Below, piece by piece: positions 1 to 5,222 of a stretch of DNA of 5,222 bases. Both the position numbers and the translations under genes were made by a program. Each line of letters opens with the position of its first letter. Position 1 is the first letter of the stretch. The notes beneath the pieces are model-generated. The model did no database searches. It had not been told where the DNA came from and saw only the letters and a list, made by a program, of their open reading frames with translations. The stretch comes from SAR324 cluster bacterium. Its GTDB lineage: Bacteria; SAR324; NAC60-12. Where the stretch lies: positions 1-5,222 of the forward strand of contig JAKUUF010000103.1 of assembly GCA_022448705.1 (NCBI GenBank), given 5' to 3'.

Positions 1-821
1 AAGCGGTCTTTGTGATGTACGTAATCAAACCCAAAACGTCCCTTTACACACAATCTCCCGTTATTTGCAGGACCATTACGACCCTCCACCTGCAGTAAAT
101 TACCGTCTTTGACATGATAGGTAAGCAAACATCCCACTCCGCAGTATGGACAAACCGAATCTACCTTTTTGTCAGCTTCTATAAGCCCCGCATCGTTCGC
201 CGGCATAAGTGCTCCGGTTGGACAGGCCTGCACACACTCTCCGCAAGCAACGCAAGTACTGTCTCCCATCGGATCACCAATATCAAAAACTATCTCCGCA
301 TGTGAACCCCTGTAGGACATTCCTATTACATCATTGACCTGTTCTTCACGACAGGCTCTTACGCAGCGTGTACACTGAATACAGGCATCCAGATTAACTG
401 ACATAGCCGGATGAGACGCATCAGCAGCAGGCTGCACACGACCGGGAAATCTCGGTTTCCCGACCTTGAGTTTCTCAACCCACTCATCTAGTTCAGAATT
501 CAGTGTGTATGGTGATTTGCCTCCATCAGGCATGTCCGCGAGCAGCAGTTCCAGTACCATTTTTTGCGAATGTACAGCTCGATCACTTCTGCTGTTAACT
601 TTCATGCCCTGCTGCGGATAGCGGCAGCAGGAAGGAGCAAGTACGCGCTCCCCCTCAATTTCAACAACGCATGAGCGGCAATTTCCATCGGACCGATATC
701 CTTTTTTGTAGCAAAGACGTGGAATATCATTTATCCCAACCCTATCTGCAGCCTGCAGAATTGTCTCTCCATGCAAAGCATCAATTGACTGACCGTTCAG
801 TTCAAATGAAACAGTTTCCAT
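1..821 (-). CDS. fdh1A: NAD-dependent formate dehydrogenase alpha subunit, Mo/W-bis-MGD type (N-terminal 273 residues, runs off left edge)
   Basis: This is the catalytic subunit of a cytoplasmic NAD-linked formate dehydrogenase (formate to CO2). Only the N-terminal electron-transfer part and the beginning of the molybdopterin domain lie in the window; the family is usually over 900 residues, so the active-site Cys or Sec lies outside. In order I see a plant-type [2Fe-2S] domain with C37, C48, C51 and C65 (spacing C-x10-C-x2-C-x13-C); a two-cluster ferredoxin domain with C147/C150/C153/C157 and C190/C193/C196/C200 (CVACGECVQACPTGAL); and the [4Fe-4S] motif that opens the bis-MGD oxidoreductase fold, C224/C227/C231 and C258, followed by VKGRFGFDYVHH. 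The run from SHPAMSVNLDACIQC onward is characteristic of FdsA/Fdh1A. The ATG at 821 has an AGGAGG eight bases upstream and lies three bases after the beta-subunit stop. Whether it uses tungsten or molybdenum cannot be read here. NuoG and hydrogenase small partners also carry this N-terminal module, but the diagnostic run favours formate dehydrogenase. Confidence 0.93.
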   Translation of the reverse strand, partial: METVSFELNGQSIDALHGETILQAADRVGINDIPRLCYKKGYRSDGNCRSCVVEIEGERVLAPSCCRYPQQGMKVNSRSDRAVHSQKMVLELLLADMPDGGKSPYTLNSELDEWVEKLKVGKPRFPGRVQPAADASHPAMSVNLDACIQCTRCVRACREEQVNDVIGMSYRGSHAEIVFDIGDPMGDSTCVACGECVQACPTGALMPANDAGLIEADKKVDSVCPYCGVGCLLTYHVKDGNLLQVEGRNGPANNGRLCVKGRFGFDYVHHKDR

Positions 822-824
822 TAT

Positions 825-2528
825 TCACACCTCCTGCGGAAAATATTTGATCACGCTTCGCAATGGATTAGGTGCCGCCTGCCCCAATCCGCAAATCGAA
901 GCATCTTCCATTGTAAGTGAAAGTTCTTCCAATAGAGTCTTATCCCATTTATCTTTTTTCATCAACGGGATGGCTTTTGATGTACCTGAACGACAGGGTG
1001 TACACTGGCCGCATGATTCATGCTCAAAAAAACGCATTGCGTTAAGAGCCAAATCTCGAGCTGCATCCTTTTCTGAAAAAACTATCACTGCTGCTGAACC
1101 AATGAAACAGCCATATTCCTGGAGGGTGTCAAAATCCAGGGGCGCATCTCCCAGCGATGCCGGCAATATACCTCCGGATGCACCTCCCGGGAAATATCCA
1201 TAAAATTTGTGTCCAGGCTGCATTCCGTCACAGTATTCATCTATCAATTCACGAATGGAAATTCCGGCTGGTGCAAGGTGTACTCCCGGTTTGTTTACAC
1301 GTCCACTTACTGAAAAAGCACGTAGCCCCTTGCGACCTCTGCGCCCGTGCTCAGAAAATGATTCGGCTCCTTTTTCAACTATATCCCTAACCCAGTGCAA
1401 AGTTTCCATGTTGTGTTCCAGAGTGGGTCTGCCGAACAATCCAACTTCGGCAACATAAGGCGGTCGCAAACGTGGAATCCCACGTTTGCCTTCGATTGAT
1501 TCAATCATTGCAGATTCTTCACCGCAGATATAAGCACCTGCTCCGCGACGTAAATGAATCCTGCATAATTGATCCTTGAAAAAACCTTCCATTTTTTGAA
1601 TTTCGCTGCGCAAAATTTCATGTCCTGCAGCGTATTCATCACGCAGATAAAGATAAATCTCTTCAATTCCCACAGCCCAGGCGGCAATCAGGCTTCCTTC
1701 CAGGAAACGATGCGGATCAGTTTCAAGAAAATACCTGTCCTTGAATGTACCCGGTTCTCCTTCATCTATGTTAACTGCCAGAAGTCTAGGTGCTGGAAAC
1801 TTTTTCACTATCTCCCATTTTGTACCCGCAGGGAATCCGGCACCCCCAAGGCCCCTCAGACCGGAATTCTTTAATTCATTGATCACTTCTTCCGGGGTTT
1901 TCTTTGCTGTAATACATTCCTGAAAAAGCTTGTATCCTCCGGATGCCCTGTATTCATCAAATCCTGTGTATTGAGGAATTTCCGGAATCACTGCTTTTTC
2001 TTCCACTTTCTGCCTGACTATCTCTGCAGAGGCATAATCTACAGGATTTTTACCCACTACAGCTACAGGTGCATGCTGGCAGCGTCCGACACAAGGCACG
2101 GACTGAATACGGACAGGCTCTCCAGAATCTGGAACAGTCAGTGATGCCTTCTTGAGTGCATCTGAAAGTTCTTTTGCACCTGACATTTCGCAGGTGACTG
2201 AATCACATACACGAACCGTAATAGGCGGAGGCGGTGCCTTGTCGGGTCCATTAAGGTCAGATTCTTTTATCACGTCAAAATGGTGATAAAATGTGGCCAC
2301 CTCATAAACTTCCGCTGAAGACAGCTTCAGTTCATGTGCCAGTGCCACCAGATGTTTTGCAGACAAATAATGATACCTATCCTGAATCAAATGAAGTGCT
2401 TCAATAAGAAGTTCCTTTCTGCGCGGCAAGTCCTCCAGTAATTTCTGAACTTCTGCAAGTGCCGACGGGTCGAGTTGTCGGCCTTTACGCTTACTCTGCT
2501 TATTCTGTTTCTTAACTATACTGTTCAT
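825..2528 (-). CDS. fdh1B: NAD-dependent formate dehydrogenase beta subunit, NuoE-NuoF fusion (567 aa)
   Basis: This is the diaphorase subunit that takes electrons from the alpha subunit and reduces NAD+. After a basic tail (residues 1-18), residues 20-175 form a NuoE-like module: a helical bundle with ATFYHHF near 78-84, then a thioredoxin-fold [2Fe-2S] site with C108, C113, C146 and C150 (CVGRCQHAP). Residues 200-567 form a NuoF module: the FMN/NAD segment GLRGLGGAGFPAGTKW at 223-238, NIDEGEPGTFKDR at 253-265, GAGAYICGEESA at 329-340 followed by IEGKRGIPRLRPPY, an SLBB-like stretch near 400-470, and the [4Fe-4S] ligands C506, C509, C512 (ESCGQCTPC) and C546 (SICGLGQAAPNP). All expected ligands are present. 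The size and fusion match Fdh1B of two-subunit enzymes such as Methylobacterium extorquens FDH1 (about 570 residues), whereas Fds enzymes carry a separate FdsG. The ATG abuts the lysA stop with no clear Shine-Dalgarno. HoxF-type hydrogenase diaphorase has a similar fold, but the downstream gene argues for formate dehydrogenase. Confidence 0.94.
   Translation of the reverse strand: MNSIVKKQNKQSKRKGRQLDPSALAEVQKLLEDLPRRKELLIEALHLIQDRYHYLSAKHLVALAHELKLSSAEVYEVATFYHHFDVIKESDLNGPDKAPPPPITVRVCDSVTCEMSGAKELSDALKKASLTVPDSGEPVRIQSVPCVGRCQHAPVAVVGKNPVDYASAEIVRQKVEEKAVIPEIPQYTGFDEYRASGGYKLFQECITAKKTPEEVINELKNSGLRGLGGAGFPAGTKWEIVKKFPAPRLLAVNIDEGEPGTFKDRYFLETDPHRFLEGSLIAAWAVGIEEIYLYLRDEYAAGHEILRSEIQKMEGFFKDQLCRIHLRRGAGAYICGEESAMIESIEGKRGIPRLRPPYVAEVGLFGRPTLEHNMETLHWVRDIVEKGAESFSEHGRRGRKGLRAFSVSGRVNKPGVHLAPAGISIRELIDEYCDGMQPGHKFYGYFPGGASGGILPASLGDAPLDFDTLQEYGCFIGSAAVIVFSEKDAARDLALNAMRFFEHESCGQCTPCRSGTSKAIPLMKKDKWDKTLLEELSLTMEDASICGLGQAAPNPLRSVIKYFPQEV
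830..835 (-). promoter_or_regulatory. Strong Shine-Dalgarno for the formate dehydrogenase alpha subunit
   Basis: On the minus strand the sequence reads AGGAGG, then eight bases, then ATG at 821. The site lies inside the last codons of the beta-subunit gene. It fixes the alpha-subunit start and shows that alpha has its own strong initiation signal rather than depending only on coupling. Confidence 0.85.
1466..1489 (-). repeat. Perfect 10-bp inverted repeat with a 4-base loop inside the beta-subunit gene
   Basis: GCAAACGTGG (1466-1475) and CCACGTTTGC (1480-1489) are exact reverse complements around a four-base loop. In the mRNA this makes a compact hairpin over the codons for residues 347-355 (GKRGIPRLR, a conserved NuoF motif). 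No T-run follows on the transcribed strand, so it is not an intrinsic terminator. Confidence 0.7.
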
Positions 2529-3770
2529 TCAGATACTGGGGAAATTTCTTGTCAGGTCCTCATAAGACTCAGCACTTCTTATCAAACGGCTTCGACCTTC
2601 TTTTACCAAAATTTCTGCCGGACGAGGTCGGAAATTATATTGTGAACTCATTGACATACCGTATGCACCAACATCCAGAAAAGCCAGTCTGTCACCAATT
2701 TTTGGGGAAGGAAGACGTCGATTTATTTCTTCTCCGGATCTACTCAAAATATCTCCACTCTCGCAGATATTACCAACAACTACAATATCTTCTTCGTTCC
2801 CGGAAACACAGCTGGCGTTAATAATCCGGTGATACGCTCCATAAATTGTTGGGCGCAAGAGGTGGTTGAATCCGGAATCAACACCCACGAATCGATATTT
2901 TGGCGTTTCAGAAATATTTGTAACGGTAGTCAATAAAATGCCTGCAGGTCCCACCAGCAATTTCCCAGGTTCAATTTTCATTTCCAGGTCACGTCCATAA
3001 TTTTTCATGAATTCCCTGAATCTGTGGGTCATTTTCTGACTTAAGTCATTCATATCCAAAGCCGACTGATCAGGCCTGTATGGAATTCCGAAACCTCCGC
3101 CAAAATCAACAAACTCCAAATCCGGAAATTTTTCAGCAACAGCTAAAGTCATTTCCATTGCTTCCAGCATAGGTTCAGCTTCAAAAATACCTGTGCCAAT
3201 GTGAGAATGAACACCGTTAATTGTCAGACTGTATTTTTTTGCCAATTCAAGTACTGAATCGATTTGATCATGATAAATGCCAAACTTGGAATCCGGCCCA
3301 CCAGTTATGCAGTGAGCATGATGCCCTGCCCCGAGACCAGGGTTTATTCTTACCGAAACAGTCGTTCCCGAATGTCTATTGCCATAGAGTTCCAGTAAAG
3401 CCAATGATCCGAGATTTATCAAAACCTTCTGTTCAACACAATACTCAATCTCTTCAAGATTATTGTTGTTGCCTGTAAAAATTATCTGCCCTGGTTCAAA
3501 ACCTGATTCAAGAGCAAGTCGTACCTCGTATTCTGAAACTGCATCAATGGAAGAACCTTCCTCGCAAAGAATTTTGAGTATGGATTGATTGGAATTTGCT
3601 TTCATGGAATAATGGATGCGCAGTAAACCTTCAGGAAACCCGGAAATTAACTGTCTGAAACAAGAACGCAATACCGATTCTTCATAGACATAAAGCGGCG
3701 AACCATATTCCTGCATGATCAATTCCGCAGAAATATCTTCCAAATACAGTGTGTTGTCAGAAATTTTCAT
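2529..3770 (-). CDS. lysA: Diaminopimelate decarboxylase (413 aa)
   Basis: This PLP-dependent fold-III enzyme decarboxylates meso-diaminopimelate to L-lysine, the last step of the DAP pathway. It would act in the cytoplasm as a dimer. An alanine-racemase-like barrel carries the Schiff-base lysine K57 in HYSMKAN, HSHIG at 188-192, and the phosphate-binding GGGFGIPY at 224-231. EPGK at 267-270 stands where most relatives have EPGR. The C-terminal part has RPTIYGAYH at 306-314, the CESGD motif at 336-340 (contributed to the partner's active site) and DVGAYGMSMSSQYNFRPRPAEILV at 366-389, with Y378 at the usual substrate tyrosine position. Length and motif order are complete for LysA. The RPxxYGAYH and CESGD signatures favour LysA over ornithine/arginine or carboxynorspermidine decarboxylases of the same fold. 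The ATG at 3770 is the first start after an in-frame TAA at 3786-3788, but no good Shine-Dalgarno precedes it. It is the first gene of the minus-strand cluster. Confidence 0.93.
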   Translation of the reverse strand: MKISDNTLYLEDISAELIMQEYGSPLYVYEESVLRSCFRQLISGFPEGLLRIHYSMKANSNQSILKILCEEGSSIDAVSEYEVRLALESGFEPGQIIFTGNNNNLEEIEYCVEQKVLINLGSLALLELYGNRHSGTTVSVRINPGLGAGHHAHCITGGPDSKFGIYHDQIDSVLELAKKYSLTINGVHSHIGTGIFEAEPMLEAMEMTLAVAEKFPDLEFVDFGGGFGIPYRPDQSALDMNDLSQKMTHRFREFMKNYGRDLEMKIEPGKLLVGPAGILLTTVTNISETPKYRFVGVDSGFNHLLRPTIYGAYHRIINASCVSGNEEDIVVVGNICESGDILSRSGEEINRRLPSPKIGDRLAFLDVGAYGMSMSSQYNFRPRPAEILVKEGRSRLIRSAESYEDLTRNFPSI

Positions 3771-3816
3771 TATGCTGTAGAAAAATTAAGCTAATCTGCT
3801 GTCAGTTTTGCACCTC

Positions 3817-3845
3817 ATTATACAGGCGATAATGCTGTTTTTTAA
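3817..3845 (-). promoter_or_regulatory. Predicted sigma-70-like promoter for lysA and the formate dehydrogenase genes
   Basis: Read on the minus strand, there is a perfect TATAAT -10 box at 3822-3817. It lies 17 bases downstream of TTAAAA at 3845-3840, which matches the -35 consensus TTGACA at four of six positions. Transcription would begin near 3810, giving a leader of about 40 bases. That is too short for a lysine riboswitch, and none is seen. The prediction rests on sequence match only. Confidence 0.6.
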
Positions 3846-3853
3846 GCTATGCA

Positions 3854-3862
3854 TGCTATACT
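3854..3862 (+). promoter_or_regulatory. Predicted extended -10 promoter for the SPOR-domain gene
   Basis: TGCTATACT at 3854-3862 is an extended -10 element (TGn followed by TATACT, five of six consensus bases). The -35 position (about 3834-3840) has only a weak match, as is common for extended -10 promoters. Start of transcription would be near 3869, about 60 bases before the TTG start. Confidence 0.45.
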
Positions 3863-3919
3863 TTTGAATATAAAATTGCGAATCAAAAGAAAGAGAAGCC
3901 AACTTAACAAACCTGTTCC

Positions 3920-3928
3920 AAGGTGATC
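3920..3928 (+). promoter_or_regulatory. Shine-Dalgarno that fixes a TTG start
   Basis: AAGGTGATC at 3920-3928 includes AGGTGATC, a perfect complement of the usual 16S rRNA 3' tail (GATCACCT). Its AGG core ends seven bases before the TTG at 3931. The next in-frame ATG, at 3964, lies inside the membrane segment and has no comparable site, so TTG is preferred. Confidence 0.75.
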
Positions 3929-3930
3929 TA

Positions 3931-4968
3931 TTGAATAAAAAACGTACTTTTAGACTTTTGCTGATGTGGTTTACCGCATTTGCAATGGCAGGTGTTCTAT
4001 GGCTTTTGATCTATCTGCAAATGACTGACAACCAAGAAAATGCTGTTGCCACACTGTTAATAGAATCTCAGGAAGAGTTGAATGATAATATTACAACTGA
4101 TCAATTTTCGGAAGACAACGAGACTTCAAAAGATAATGATGATGAAGTTGCAGAAAAAATTTCAAATGGTGCAGAGTGGTCACATTTAGTGGAAACTGGC
4201 AGTCCATTCTGGGATGTCATACCTATCAGCAACCCAGGCGTATCTTCTGAAAACTGGCACACAATAATGGTGCAAAATCATTATAAATTCGACAGCACAA
4301 TCACCCCACTTTCGCCCAGAGAATGGCATCTCGTAAGAAATAAAAAATCAATTAGAGTACAGTTCCCCTATGAAATGACAGCCGTAAAAGACATTCTTGC
4401 GCGCAAAAAACGGGGGAAGTTTTCCATACAGCTAATTTCAATTGAGCATGAACAATTCTCTCACGCAGTCTCTTTGCTTAAACGCCTGATTCATGATGGT
4501 TACTATGCTTATCTGCAGCGTACTGAAACAAAATTCGAAGAAAAATACTGGTATAGAGTCAGGGTAGGATTTTTCAAGAATCTTGAAGATGCTCGAATGA
4601 CTGGAAGGGAAATTATTGAAAAATATCAGGAAGAGGGACTTTTTCCCTCAAAATCCTGGCCGGTTCAGCCAGGACCTCAGGAACTTTCCAGACCGGTGAT
4701 AGACCTTCGACAGCCACTTAATAAGTCCTGGGTTATTCAGCTTCCACTTTATAAAAATCAGTCAGATGCATTGAAGGATCTTGCTGACATAAGCACAGAA
4801 ACTGACTTCAGCTATATTTCGCAAAAGCTGGATTCTGCCTCATCCGAGGAACTATTGTTCAGAATACGTATAGGTTTCTTTGAAACAAAGAGAGATGCAC
4901 AAAGAAAAATTTACGTCCTTAAAAAAAAGCTACCTCAATTCAAAAGCTTTAAAACTAGGCACTTGTAA
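3931..4968 (+). CDS. Single-pass membrane protein with two C-terminal SPOR domains (345 aa, TTG start)
   Basis: This is a bitopic inner-membrane protein laid out like FtsN, DedD and DamX: short basic cytoplasmic N-terminus (MNKKRTFR), one hydrophobic helix at about residues 8-30, then a periplasmic part. Residues 45-76 are an acidic Asp/Glu/Asn-rich linker. Residues 81-155 contain many aromatics and may be folded, but I do not recognise the domain. Residues 162-235 and 265-340 are two SPOR-like repeats, each with an initial beta strand (FSIQLIS, WVIQLPL), a helix, and the typical late strand and turn (YRVRVGFFKNLEDAR, FRIRIGFFETKRDAQ). SPOR domains bind peptidoglycan stripped of stem peptides and target proteins to the division septum, so a role in cell division or wall remodelling is the likely inference. 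A TAG directly follows the TAA stop. No amidase, transglycosylase or RlpA-like catalytic domain is present, and no division gene is adjacent, so no gene symbol is given. Confidence 0.85.
   Translation: MNKKRTFRLLLMWFTAFAMAGVLWLLIYLQMTDNQENAVATLLIESQEELNDNITTDQFSEDNETSKDNDDEVAEKISNGAEWSHLVETGSPFWDVIPISNPGVSSENWHTIMVQNHYKFDSTITPLSPREWHLVRNKKSIRVQFPYEMTAVKDILARKKRGKFSIQLISIEHEQFSHAVSLLKRLIHDGYYAYLQRTETKFEEKYWYRVRVGFFKNLEDARMTGREIIEKYQEEGLFPSKSWPVQPGPQELSRPVIDLRQPLNKSWVIQLPLYKNQSDALKDLADISTETDFSYISQKLDSASSEELLFRIRIGFFETKRDAQRKIYVLKKKLPQFKSFKTRHL
4633..4674 (+). repeat. Two consecutive small hairpins in the linker between SPOR domains
   Basis: GAGGGA (4633-4638) pairs exactly with TCCCTC (4644-4649) across a five-base loop. 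Four bases later, TCCTGGC (4654-4660) pairs exactly with GCCAGGA (4668-4674) across a seven-base loop. They span codons 235-248, between the two SPOR domains. Function is unknown and chance is possible. Confidence 0.5.
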
Positions 4969-4971
4969 TAG

Positions 4972-5057
4972 TTTATAACCAAAAAAGTTAAGTCAGTAAT
5001 TTTTAAAAAACCCATCGAATAGAATAAATTTCTTCAAATTCAATCCTGCAGACTGTT
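4972..5057. other. AT-rich spacer between convergent genes, no convincing terminator
   Basis: This short spacer separates the stops of two genes that point at each other. The only foldable element is an A/T-only stem at about 4982-5004 (AAAAA, bulged G, TTA / TAA, TTTTT, with a six-base loop). It has no GC pairs in the stem, so it is at best a weak bidirectional terminator. Confidence 0.4.
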
Positions 5058-5222
5058 TCATTGACTGCTTACACTTTGTTCCCAATCAATAGATAACTGC
5101 TGTGCTTCAGCAATTTGTTCCCGTGTCATGCGTTTCCTCAACTCGTTTTTTAAATCCCTGGCTTGCTCACTTCCACGTGCTGCCGCAAGATTTGACCACT
5201 TGTAGGATAAAATATAATTTTC
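5058..5222 (-). CDS. C-terminal end of a Sel1-repeat (TPR-like) protein, cut by the right edge
   Basis: Reading the minus strand in from the right edge gives 54 open codons and a TGA. The start lies outside the window. The first residues, ENYILSYKWSNLAAARGSEQA, are the second half of a Sel1-like repeat (typical pattern: Y-x-W-x-x-x-A-A-x-x-G-x-x-x-A). The following RMTREQIAEAQQLSIDWEQ matches the helical cap that commonly ends proteobacterial Sel1 proteins (compare MTPEQIAEAQRLAREW). Sel1 proteins are helical-repeat scaffolds, often secreted or envelope-linked. The specific role here cannot be told from the tail. It is convergent with the SPOR-domain gene. Confidence 0.8.
   Translation of the reverse strand, partial: ENYILSYKWSNLAAARGSEQARDLKNELRKRMTREQIAEAQQLSIDWEQSVSSQ

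Noticed and set aside
114..305. Small plus-strand open frame opposite the alpha subunit
   Set aside because: It lies antisense to the strongly conserved ferredoxin domain, has no recognisable motif and no good ribosome site, so it is a shadow of the real gene. The other antisense frames in the formate dehydrogenase and lysA genes were dismissed for the same reason.
381..623. No HPxDCxxC-type His/Cys3 cluster motif in the alpha subunit
   Set aside because: NuoG-like proteins often have this motif after the [2Fe-2S] domain, and here there is no cysteine between C66 and C147. The surrounding sequence (KMVLELLLADMPDG) looks like ordinary FdsA/Fdh1A as I remember it, so this is probably a family trait and not a loss in this gene.
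608..631. 8-bp inverted repeat CCTGCTGC / GCAGCAGG with an 8-base loop
   Set aside because: It arises from tandem Cys-Cys and Gln-Gln codons in the alpha subunit and is short, with no neighbouring signal.
3846..3862. GCATGC/ATGCAT palindromes near the divergent promoters as an operator
   Set aside because: Only the six-base cores are symmetric; the flanks do not extend the symmetry, so they do not support a regulator site.
3771..3930. Lysine riboswitch upstream of lysA
   Set aside because: The predicted leader is only about 40 bases and the whole intergenic region is 160 bases. I see none of the conserved multi-helix core, which needs well over 150 bases on the lysA transcript.
4982..5004. 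Possible bidirectional terminator between the convergent genes
   Set aside because: The stem is made only of A-T pairs with a bulged G. Without GC pairs it is unlikely to be an efficient intrinsic terminator.

Overview
The window holds ordinary-looking chromosomal genes of a Gram-negative, probably proteobacterial organism of moderate to low GC. Three things point there: an FtsN/DamX-style membrane protein with SPOR domains, a Sel1-repeat protein tail, and an Fds/FDH1-type NAD-linked formate dehydrogenase. The exact lineage cannot be read from the sequence. I see no mobile element, CRISPR array, tRNA, rRNA or phage gene.

Minus strand, positions 3770 down to 1: a tightly packed cluster of lysA (diaminopimelate decarboxylase), then a NuoE-NuoF fusion that is the NAD/FMN-binding beta subunit of a formate dehydrogenase, then the N-terminal 273 residues of the molybdenum/tungsten-dependent alpha subunit, which runs off the left edge. 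The lysA stop codon directly abuts the beta-subunit start codon, and three bases separate beta from alpha, so the three genes are probably cotranscribed. Beta and alpha together would form a soluble complex that oxidises formate to CO2. Electrons would pass from the alpha active site through its iron-sulfur clusters to the beta [4Fe-4S] cluster and FMN, then to NAD+. The two-subunit layout resembles FDH1 of Methylobacterium extorquens. LysA makes lysine and has no obvious biochemical link to formate.

Positions 3771-3930 form a divergent intergenic region. It has a good sigma-70-like promoter facing lysA and an extended -10 promoter facing the plus strand.

Plus strand, 3931-4968: a TTG-initiated, single-pass inner-membrane protein with two C-terminal SPOR domains, likely targeted to septal peptidoglycan. 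It stands alone. It converges on the tail of a Sel1-repeat protein (minus strand, 5058-5222), which is cut by the right edge.

No clearly new system is visible. The points most worth a second look are the lysA-formate dehydrogenase linkage, the uncharacterised middle region of the double-SPOR protein, the EPGK variant in LysA and a perfect 10-bp hairpin inside the beta-subunit gene.
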